This document shows positions 1 through 4,171 of a stretch of 5,634 bases of DNA, piece by piece; position 1 is the first letter of the stretch; every line of letters begins with the position of its first letter. The stretch lies in the NCBI GenBank assembly GCA_963928645.1, contig CAWVGT010000144.1:1-5634 (forward strand). The letters run 5' to 3'. The notes under the pieces are model-generated. The model made no database searches. It was not told where the DNA came from and saw nothing but the letters and a program-made list of their open reading frames with translations. This DNA is from Fimadaptatus sp963928645 (lineage in GTDB: Bacteria > Bacillota > Clostridia > Christensenellales > Aristaeellaceae). Both the position numbers and the translations under genes were made by a program.

Positions 1-3
1 CTT

Positions 4-411
4 ATGGCTAAGGGACTTACGGGACTGGCGCACATAGGCGTGCGCGTATCGGACATGCAGCGCTCGCTGAAGTTCTACGTAAACGAGCTGGGCTTTGAGC
101 TGACCGACCTCTACGAGCGCGCGGGCGGCACGCAGCTGGGCTTTGTGCAGGCCGGCACCTGCATAATCGAGCTGATATACAGCCCCAGCGTGGACGTGGC
201 CGCGCTGACCCCGGGCCAGGTCGACCACATCTGCCTCGAGTGCGACGACATCGAGGCGTACATGGCGCGCCTTGAGGGCAAGGTCGAAGTCGTATCGCCC
301 ATAGGCGAGATGCCCGACATAATGGGCGGCACGCGCAACGTGTTCTTCAAGGGCCCCGACGGCGAGCGCATCGAGCTGTTCCAGTTCCTGTCCAAGAAGA
401 CCCGGGTGTGA
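4..411 (+). CDS. VOC-family (glyoxalase/bleomycin-resistance fold) metalloprotein
   Basis: A 135-residue single-domain protein of the vicinal oxygen chelate superfamily, probably cytosolic. The N-terminus has the typical first strand (GLAHIGVRVSDMQRSLKFY, residues 6-24), followed by the mid-domain strand TCIIELIYSP, the second-half start VDHICLECDD, and the closing FFKGPDGERIELFQ. The four canonical metal ligands are all visible as H10, E56, H75 and E124, so the protein is probably an active divalent-metal enzyme. Members include glyoxalase I, methylmalonyl-CoA epimerase, dioxygenases and thiol transferases; the sequence alone does not decide the substrate. The length fits the minimal two-module family. 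The ATG lies 3 bases from the window edge, so its ribosome-binding site cannot be seen and an upstream start is possible, although the fold begins normally. The gene is followed after 9 bases by a strong terminator and is transcribed away from the rest of the window. The family is certain; the function is open. Confidence 0.9.
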   Translation: MAKGLTGLAHIGVRVSDMQRSLKFYVNELGFELTDLYERAGGTQLGFVQAGTCIIELIYSPSVDVAALTPGQVDHICLECDDIEAYMARLEGKVEVVSPIGEMPDIMGGTRNVFFKGPDGERIELFQFLSKKTRV

Positions 412-420
412 CTTAAACTT

Positions 421-460
421 GCGCCGGGCTGCGCGAATGCAGTCCGGCGCTTCAGTTTTT
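421..460 (+). terminator. Rho-independent terminator of the VOC gene; hairpin-repeat copy 1
   Basis: Arms GCGCCGGGCTGC (421-432) and GCAGTCCGGCGC (439-450) pair over 12 bp with one G.U wobble, enclosing a 6-nt loop (GCGAAT). TTCAGTTTTT follows. It begins 9 bases after the VOC stop codon. The same hairpin recurs at 641-674 and 860-895, so this terminator belongs to a small repeat family. Confidence 0.88.
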
Positions 461-482
461 AGCACAGTGCCTCCCCCGCACC

Positions 483-498
483 GGCAGTGCGCACTGCC
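483..498. promoter_or_regulatory. Perfect 16-bp palindrome, possible operator
   Basis: GGCAGTGCGCACTGCC is fully self-complementary with no spacer, which suits a dimeric DNA-binding protein better than an RNA hairpin. Its central GTGCGCAC also forms the centre of the 12-bp palindrome at 1439-1450, upstream of the secreted-protein gene. No nearby start codon tells which gene it would control. The regulatory role is inference only. Confidence 0.3.
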
Positions 499-640
499 AT
501 GCAATCGCAGCGTTCTATTGACGCACATTGCCGGCAGTTATCTGCAATTATGATACATTGTCGCAGTGTTTTATGTATATAAAAGAAAAAATGGAATGTG
601 CTGTACCGCATGCCACGCTTTGGCAAAGGCCCGAAGCGCC

Positions 641-674
641 AAGCGCCGGACTGCGCAGATGCAGCCCGGCGCTT
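641..674. repeat. Hairpin-repeat copy 2 (REP-like palindrome)
   Basis: Arms AAGCGCCGGACTGC (641-654) and GCAGCCCGGCGCTT (661-674) flank a 6-nt loop. Aligned on the plus strand it matches copies 1 and 3 base for base apart from the loop and one or two arm positions, and it shares GGCGCTTCAG after the right arm with copy 1. The one non-Watson-Crick position is an A/C mismatch on the plus strand but a G.U pair on the minus strand. Unlike the other two copies, it has no clear T-tract on either side and ends no visible gene, so it appears to be a free-standing repeat. Confidence 0.7.
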
Positions 675-850
675 CAGACCGGTGGTAAACCTCGGCAGCT
701 GGACAGCCGGTTTGCTCCAAGCAATTATCGAGGCATCCTATTTGTGATGCGACAAAATCAGTTTGATGTGCGCGGCATTCCTCTTAGATTCACATGTTTT
801 CCAGCTACGTTTACTCGTTTGGCCAGACAGATCGCGTGCGGCATGCTCTG

Positions 851-895
851 TCAAAATACAAAGCGCCGGGCTGCGCAACTGCAACCCGGCGCTTT
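851..895 (-). terminator. Rho-independent terminator of the secreted-protein gene; hairpin-repeat copy 3
   Basis: Read on the minus strand, arms AAAGCGCCGGGTTGC and GCAGCCCGGCGCTTT pair over 15 bp with one U.G wobble around a 6-nt loop. They are followed by GTATTTTGA. The hairpin begins 11 bases after the TGA stop codon at 907-909. On the plus strand the wobble becomes a C/A mismatch and no T-run follows, so the minus strand is the functional direction. It is the third member of the repeat family at 421-450 and 641-674. Confidence 0.82.
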
Positions 896-906
896 CGCAT
901 GTCCCA

Positions 907-1380
907 TCAGACCGCGCCAGCCTCGGCCAGCGTCACGTCGTATATCAGCTCCATGTCCACGTCCGCGTACCAGCCCGGCGCGTAGATCTTCTCCGTTACG
1001 TCATCGGGCGTCGCGGTCTGCGCCATGCCGCCGTCCGCGTCCACACCGACCGCCACCCACTGGCTGTATGGCAGGCCGCCCTCAAGCACGCACGCGTATT
1101 CCAGCACGTACACCCGCGCATAGCTGCCGTATGCCTCCTCGAACTTGTCCAGGTATTCCGATTCCGCCAGCGCCGCGCGCGCCGCCTCCACGTCGAACCG
1201 GAACGCCGCGCGCAGGTAGCTCTCGGGCTGCGTCTGCGCGCCCAGCAGCGCCAGCGTGCCGCGCGCATATGCGCTCACTTCGCTCAGCTCGGCGTCCTGC
1301 TCCGCGCCCTCGGCCAGCGCGACGCCCGCCAGCAGCAGCAGCGCCATTAGCAGGCTCAACCATGCAATCGATCGCCTCAT
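907..1380 (-). CDS. Secreted protein of unknown function, Sec signal peptide
   Basis: A 157-residue protein not recognised as a known family. Residues 1-23 form a clear Sec signal peptide: MRR at the start, a leucine/alanine-rich core (residues 5-20), and a likely type I signal-peptidase site after ALA (21-23). There is no lipobox cysteine, so release outside the membrane is expected. The mature part is acidic, rich in Ala, Glu, Asp and Tyr, and has a single cysteine (C96). Residues 56-95 look helical; 100-150 look strand-rich (YSQWVAVGVDADGG, MELIYDVTL). The start is chosen because the signal peptide begins exactly there and AGAGGGGG lies about 8 bases upstream; extending in frame to 1500 would bury the signal sequence. 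The gene has its own promoter (1499-1528) and terminator (851-895), so it is a monocistronic unit separate from the upstream operon. The coding status is well supported; the role is unknown. Confidence 0.8.
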   Translation of the reverse strand: MRRSIAWLSLLMALLLLAGVALAEGAEQDAELSEVSAYARGTLALLGAQTQPESYLRAAFRFDVEAARAALAESEYLDKFEEAYGSYARVYVLEYACVLEGGLPYSQWVAVGVDADGGMAQTATPDDVTEKIYAPGWYADVDMELIYDVTLAEAGAV

Positions 1381-1438
1381 ATCGCATACCCCCTCTGCGT
1401 CTGTCGGATGCGCGCGGGCCGATCGCCTGTGCGCCGCA

Positions 1439-1478
1439 CTGTGCGCACAGCACCGGTCGCTCGCCGCAATTGCGACCG
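1439..1478 (-). promoter_or_regulatory. Structured leader of the secreted-protein mRNA
   Basis: The predicted 5' untranslated leader is about 110 nt and holds two symmetrical elements. One is a hairpin with 7-bp arms CGGTCGC (1454-1460) and GCGACCG (1472-1478) and an 11-nt loop. The other is a perfect 12-bp palindrome CTGTGCGCACAG (1439-1450). They could be an operator or an mRNA-stabilising structure. No known riboswitch was recognised, and in GC-rich DNA some such structure arises by chance. Confidence 0.35.
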
Positions 1479-1498
1479 CCCTGCGCATCGTCAACATC

Positions 1499-1528
1499 AT
1501 AATACTTATATTTTCATACTGCTGTCAA
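1499..1528 (-). promoter_or_regulatory. Sigma-A-type promoter of the secreted-protein gene
   Basis: On the minus strand a perfect -35 box TTGACA (1523-1528) is followed by an 18-bp AT-rich spacer and a -10 box TATTAT (1499-1504), one base from consensus. This AT-rich patch stands out in GC-rich DNA. It lies 8 bases after the stop codon of the Ppx/GppA gene and predicts transcription starting near 1492, about 110 nt before the ATG at 1380. No convincing terminator lies between the Ppx/GppA gene and this promoter, so some read-through from the operon is possible. Confidence 0.7.
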
Positions 1529-1536
1529 TGCTCGCA

Positions 1537-2436
1537 TCAGGCGTCGCCGCCGCGCAACATCACGGCCGAATACAGGTTGTCCCGGTCGGAGACGTATATG
1601 CCCTCCAGCCCGGTCAGCCGCAGGAACGCCACCAGCACCGCCGCGCCATAGTCGATTATGTCGGCCCGGCGCGCCGGCATGCCCGGCAGCGCGAGCCGCT
1701 CGGCCATGCCCATGCCGCACAGCCGGTAAAACCAAGTCTCTACCTCGGCGCGCGCCAGCCAACCGCCCTGTATGCGCTCCGGGTCGTACTCCCTGAGCGC
1801 AATCTTGAGCGCGTACAGCGTGGTTATCGTGCCCGCCACGCCCACGAACTGCCCGGGCACGGGCGCTATCTCTATGACGCCCGGCCGCAGCGCCTCCGCC
1901 GCGCGCGCTATCATGACCTCCGGGTCGGGCCGCGCCTCCGGCCCGCCCAGCATGCGCCGCAGCCGCACCGCGCCCATCTGCGCCGAATATGCCGCGCGCA
2001 CCCGGCCGTCACAGCCGCAGATCATCTCGGTCGACGCGCCGCCTATGTCGATCACGCCGCACTCGCCCGGCCGCGCCGCCGCGTAGTACGCGTACCCGGC
2101 CTCCTGCCGCCCGCTGAGCAGGCGTATGTCCACGCCGCAGTCGCGCTCTACCATGGCCATCAGCTCGCCGCCGTTGGCCGCATCGCGCACCGCGCTGGTC
2201 GCAAACGCAAATATGTCCTCAGCCCGTACCCCGGCGGCGCGCGCCTCGGCCGCAAAGCGCGCTATCGCGCCGGCCGTGCGCGCCATCGAGTCGGCGCTGA
2301 GGACGTTTCCGTTCAATCCCTCGTGCAGCCGCGTGGTGTCTATGCGCTTTATCAGCGGCTCAAACCCGCCGCCCTCCACGCGCGCCACCAGCAGCCGCAC
2401 CGAATTGGAGCCTATGTCAATCGCTGCCCTGAGCAT
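1537..2436 (-). CDS. Ppx/GppA-family phosphatase (exopolyphosphatase or pppGpp phosphohydrolase)
   Basis: A 299-residue member of the ASKHA (actin-like ATPase) superfamily, Ppx/GppA branch, which hydrolyses the terminal phosphate of polyphosphate and/or pppGpp in the cytosol. Visible motifs in order: phosphate-1 loop AIDIGSNSVRLLV (5-17), ATSAVRDAAN (79-88), SGRQEAGYA (108-116, with the expected catalytic glutamate E112), phosphate-2 loop VIDIGGASTE (128-137), GVAGTITTL (199-207), and PARRADIIDYGAAVL (254-268). The length fits the short two-lobed form without the C-terminal HD-like domain of E. coli Ppx and GppA. The start is firm: AAGGAGG lies six bases before the ATG, inside the end of divIC, and the first motif starts at residue 5. 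Its first 20 bases overlap divIC, so translation is probably coupled. Polyphosphate and pppGpp activity cannot be told apart from sequence. Fourteen of 19 Ile codons are ATA. Confidence 0.93.
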   Translation of the reverse strand: MLRAAIDIGSNSVRLLVARVEGGGFEPLIKRIDTTRLHEGLNGNVLSADSMARTAGAIARFAAEARAAGVRAEDIFAFATSAVRDAANGGELMAMVERDCGVDIRLLSGRQEAGYAYYAAARPGECGVIDIGGASTEMICGCDGRVRAAYSAQMGAVRLRRMLGGPEARPDPEVMIARAAEALRPGVIEIAPVPGQFVGVAGTITTLYALKIALREYDPERIQGGWLARAEVETWFYRLCGMGMAERLALPGMPARRADIIDYGAAVLVAFLRLTGLEGIYVSDRDNLYSAVMLRGGDA

Positions 2437-2734
2437 CGTCCGCCTCCTTAGGCTGCACCACGTATCTCACCTCGCCGGGCTTTATCATGCCCAGCGCGCG
2501 CGCCTGGCGCTCTATGAACGCGTCGGTCTTTGAAAACTCCGAAGCGCGCTTGAGCTCGTCGTTCTGCTGGCGCAGCTCCAGCCTCTGCTGCTCCAGCGCG
2601 GCCAGCTCCGCGCGCTGCGCTTCCAGCGCCGCGCCCTCGCGCACCATCGCTATCGACATGAACAGACAGGCCGCCGTGAGCACCAGCAGCCAGAACCTGG
2701 GCTTTATGCGTAGCCCACCGCGCCTTGTAGCCAT
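2417..2734 (-). CDS. divIC: Septum formation initiator, DivIC/FtsB family
   Basis: A 105-residue bitopic membrane protein of the divisome, in the family that pairs with FtsL and DivIB/FtsQ at the septum. A short basic N-terminus (MATRRGGLRIKPR) precedes one transmembrane helix (about 13-31). A heptad-rich coiled coil follows (about 33-66, AALEAQRAELAALEQQRLEL), then the conserved tail DAFIERQARALGMIKPGEVRY (71-91). Order and length are typical. The ATG at 2734 is chosen because GGGGGAG lies about 10 bases upstream and the family's short cytoplasmic segment begins there. A longer in-frame version would need a TTG start at 2803 and would add an untypical tail. The gene lies 119 bases after yabQ and overlaps the Ppx/GppA gene by 20 bases. 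DivIC commonly follows yabP-yabQ in Bacillus and Clostridia, which supports DivIC over another FtsB-like protein. Confidence 0.9.
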   Translation of the reverse strand: MATRRGGLRIKPRFWLLVLTAACLFMSIAMVREGAALEAQRAELAALEQQRLELRQQNDELKRASEFSKTDAFIERQARALGMIKPGEVRYVVQPKEADDAQGSD

Positions 2735-2853
2735 AATAATGCCGCTCCCCCGTGTGGCCCGGCCGCCGCGCGCCCATACGGCGCCTGCGATTCCCGAAGC
2801 CAAATCAGCATTATTATTCGCCGCAGCGCCGCCGATTCCTACCTTTGCAACAC
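2735..2853 (-). other. yabQ-divIC spacer
   Basis: These 119 bases lie between the yabQ TAA and the divIC ATG. They contain an AATAATAAT patch (around 2810-2818), but no -35 box at a proper distance was found, so no promoter is called. No terminator hairpin with a T-tract is visible either, which leaves divIC plausibly co-transcribed with yabPQ. A divIC-only promoter would be biologically sensible because divIC is needed in growing cells. Confidence 0.4.
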
Positions 2854-3222
2854 TTATTTAAGAATATGTTTGAAAAACGCAACATGTAGCAGCCGCCGAC
2901 GCGCCCGCGCCACAAGGCACAGCAGCCGCGCCATGCCGCCGCGCAGCAGCCGGGCCGGGCCCAGCTCGAACGCCGCCAGGCCCAGCGCGCACCCCAGCAG
3001 CGCGTACAGCCGCAGCTCGCCGCCGTTGGCGCGCAACAGCATGCCGCTGAGCAGCAGCGCCAGCACCGCGCACATGACCGCGTCCAGCAGCGCGGTGAAC
3101 GCCGCGCCCGCCACCGTGAGCAGCCGCACCGCGCGAAACAGCTCGTACACGCCGCCCATATACACGCCGCAGAGCATCATGTACGCCAGCACGCACCACT
3201 GGCCCGAGGTATAGTAAAGCAC
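2854..3222 (-). CDS. yabQ: Spore cortex biosynthesis protein YabQ
   Basis: A 122-residue integral membrane protein of the YabQ family, needed in B. subtilis for spore cortex formation and expected in the mother-cell/outer forespore membrane. Three to four hydrophobic segments are visible (about 7-27, 38-63, 70-90), with the family signatures GGVYELFRAVR (23-33) and NGGELRLYALLGCALGLAAF (66-85). A basic tail follows (ARARRRLLHVAFFKHILK). The start is chosen as GTG at 3222: it overlaps the yabP stop codon as TAGTG, and from it the protein begins MLYYTSGQW, as family members do, directly before the first membrane segment. The same frame stays open to 3543 but that part lies antisense-free within yabP in another frame and has no YabQ likeness. 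No strong Shine-Dalgarno site precedes the GTG (only AGG), consistent with translational coupling to yabP. The main uncertainty is the exact start. Confidence 0.87.
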   Translation of the reverse strand: MLYYTSGQWCVLAYMMLCGVYMGGVYELFRAVRLLTVAGAAFTALLDAVMCAVLALLLSGMLLRANGGELRLYALLGCALGLAAFELGPARLLRGGMARLLCLVARARRRLLHVAFFKHILK

Positions 3223-3509
3223 TACCTGAACACGCGCCACAGCCCGCGGCGGCTCGCGGGGCGCGCGTCCGAGTACTCCAGCGCGAGTATCAATCCGTCG
3301 ATATCGAGCCGGCCCTCCTCCAGGTTGAGCGTGGATATATGCAGTTCGCGGCCGGCCACGGTCAGCTCGCCCTGGGATGTGTTCATGACTATCAGCTGGT
3401 CGCAGAAGCTGTCCACGTCGCTCACGCCGGTCAGCTCCAGCCGGTTGCGCTCGGTGAGCTGCAGCGCGTGGGCGCGCCGCGGCGCCTGGGTCTCCTCGGA
3501 CTTGCGCAT
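3222..3509 (-). CDS. yabP: Sporulation protein YabP
   Basis: A 95-residue YabP/YqfC-family protein. In B. subtilis YabP is made in the mother cell during sporulation. The family pattern is plain: HALQLTERNRLELTGVSDVDSF (14-35), then GELTVAGRELHISTLNLEEG (47-66) and LDIDGLILALEYSD (68-81). The usual acidic pair after the DSF motif is replaced by CDQ here, a mild departure. No signal peptide or membrane segment is present. The ATG is supported by AGGGGGAT six bases upstream (3516-3523). YabP is the first gene of the apparent operon yabP-yabQ-divIC-Ppx/GppA, and its stop codon overlaps the yabQ start by one base. In many Clostridia an S4-domain gene (rqcP/yabO) lies directly upstream; here a 20-bp tandem array does. 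The array-proximal sequence could carry a sporulation promoter (3542-3570). Confidence 0.93.
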   Translation of the reverse strand: MRKSEETQAPRRAHALQLTERNRLELTGVSDVDSFCDQLIVMNTSQGELTVAGRELHISTLNLEEGRLDIDGLILALEYSDARPASRRGLWRVFR

Positions 3510-3540
3510 ATGGCCATCCCCCTAACATCGTGGTTCCCCA

Positions 3541-3920
3541 CACTATATGCGCGGCTCAGCGGTCATATGCGCGGCTCAGCTGCCATATGCGTGGCTCGTC
3601 CGCCATATACGCAGCATGCTGGCCATATGTGCGGCCCGCCAACCAGATGCGCGGCTCGTCCGCCATATACACGGCTCGCCGGCCAGATGCGCAGCCCGTC
3701 GACCATATGAGCAGCTCACCGGCAGTATGCGCAGCTCGTCCGCCACATACGCGGCTCGTCCGCCAGATGCGCAGCTCATCAGCCATATGCGCGGCTCGCC
3801 AACCAGATGCGCAGCTCGTTCGCCAGATGCGCAGCTCGCCGGCCATATGAGCAACTCACCGGCCATATGCGCGACTCACCGGCAACATGCGCGGCTTGTC
3901 GGCCATATGCGTGACTCGCC
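3541..3920. repeat. Tandem array: 19 units of 20 bp, no indels
   Basis: Exactly 19 consecutive 20-bp units with consensus GGCCATATGCGCRGCTCGYC. Every unit starts on a 20-bp grid, with no insertion or deletion across 380 bp, although the units have diverged by base substitution, mostly transitions. Positions 7 (A), 8 (T) and 15 (C) are identical in all units. Position 5 (A), 3 (C) and 11 (G) vary once each. Position 6 alternates mainly T or G (CATATG or CAGATG). There are hints of an 8-unit (160-bp) higher order, e.g. units 5-7 resemble units 13-15. There are no unique spacers, so this is not a CRISPR array. Several frames are open on both strands because the unit has few stop triplets. Since 20 is not a multiple of 3, conserved positions fall in all codon phases, which argues against coding. 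The array lies 31 bp upstream of yabP and its function is unknown. Confidence 0.95.
3542..3570 (-). promoter_or_regulatory. Possible sigma-E-like promoter of yabP, formed by the last two repeat units
   Basis: On the minus strand GCATATG (3564-3570) and CATATAGT (3542-3549) are separated by 14 bp. The known sigma-E consensus is about KMATATT, 13-15 bp, CATACAHT, so the pair matches most but not all positions. Transcription would start near 3535, leaving a short leader of about 26 nt containing the AGGGGGAT ribosome-binding site. Because CATATG recurs in every repeat unit, the match may be a by-product of the array. Confidence 0.35.
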
Positions 3921-3945
3921 CGCGGAGCTGCTCCGCGGGCGAGTC
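3913..3945. repeat. Perfect inverted repeat capping the tandem array
   Basis: Arms GACTCGCCCGCGGAG (3913-3927) and CTCCGCGGGCGAGTC (3931-3945) are perfectly complementary over 15 bp with a 3-nt spacer (CTG). The left arm begins inside unit 19 (GACTCGCC is the end of that unit), so the right arm ends in an inverted copy of the repeat edge. There is no T-tract on either side, so it is not an ordinary intrinsic terminator, although it could still stabilise or stop a transcript coming from the metallophosphoesterase gene. Confidence 0.85.
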
Positions 3946-4171
3946 GGGCCGCTGATGACGCCGCTCAAGGGCGGCTGCGGCGTTCAAAATTGATTCGGCA
4001 TTGGCGCGTGCGCGCCGCGACAGGCCGCCGCCATCGCGCCATGCGCCGTCCGCCAGGCATGCCGGTCGCCCATCGCCAGGGCGAACAGAGTTTGCACGCG
4101 GCACACGGCTCGCCATGTCGCTCAGCGGACCGGCCCGCAGCGGATGACATACGGGTTCCGCGCGCATGCGC
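3946..4171. other. Gene-free spacer between the repeat array and the metallophosphoesterase gene
   Basis: These 226 bases hold no convincing gene. A second imperfect GC hairpin lies at about 3958-3984 (ACGCCGC pairing with GCGGCGT) without a T-run. ACACGGCTCGCC at 4103-4114 matches part of array unit 7 exactly over 12 bases, and the preceding stretch (about 4035-4060) is loosely similar to the repeat, which may mark decayed outlying units. No clear intrinsic terminator for the metallophosphoesterase gene is visible. Confidence 0.45.

Larger units (their letters stand above)
412..906. other. Gene-free intergenic region with three hairpin repeats
   Basis: These 495 bases separate the VOC gene from the oppositely oriented secreted-protein gene. 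They contain the three hairpin-repeat copies (421-450, 641-674, 860-895), a perfect 16-bp palindrome (483-498), and an AT-rich island at about 535-600 that contrasts with the GC-rich surroundings. One reading frame on the plus strand is open across the region, but it has no Shine-Dalgarno site, runs through two hairpins and continues antisense through the next gene, so it is not called. A weak promoter-like pair (TTGCCG, then TATGAT after 15 bp, about 532-558) points toward hairpin copy 2, but it is too poor to annotate. No recognisable coding relic was seen. Confidence 0.6.

Noticed and set aside
528..1502. 324-codon open frame on the plus strand
   Set aside because: It has no ribosome-binding site, runs through two hairpins, is very rich in Arg, Pro and Ala, and lies antisense to the secreted-protein gene, which has a signal peptide, promoter and terminator.
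1408..2451. 347-codon open frame on the plus strand
   Set aside because: It is antisense to the Ppx/GppA gene with Arg/His/Ala-rich low-complexity translation, a typical shadow in GC-rich DNA.
2735..2803. Longer DivIC starting at a TTG at 2803
   Set aside because: It adds a Gly/Arg-rich segment not typical of the family, while the ATG at 2734 has a good ribosome-binding site.
2805..2853. Promoter for divIC
   Set aside because: AATAATAAT could be a -10 box, but the only TTGCAA lies about 26 bp upstream, too far for sigma-A.
3223..3543. N-terminal extension of YabQ to base 3543
   Set aside because: This stretch lies inside yabP in a different frame, gives an Arg/Ala/Pro-rich sequence unlike YabQ, and the GTG at 3222 gives the expected N-terminus.
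3541..3920. CRISPR array
   Set aside because: Units are directly adjacent with no unique spacers between them, and 20-bp units that vary among themselves do not fit a repeat-spacer design.
3913..3945. Intrinsic terminator
   Set aside because: The stem is perfect, but there is no T-tract on either strand after it.
3547..3993. Repeat-protein gene read through the tandem array (148 codons on plus, similar frames on minus)
   Set aside because: No Shine-Dalgarno site. Several frames are open on both strands merely because the unit lacks stop triplets. The unit is not a multiple of three, and conserved positions ignore codon phase.
3856..4167. 103-codon frame on the minus strand between the metallophosphoesterase gene and the array
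   Set aside because: No recognisable domain, no Shine-Dalgarno site, and its C-terminus is translated from repeat units and the hairpin.
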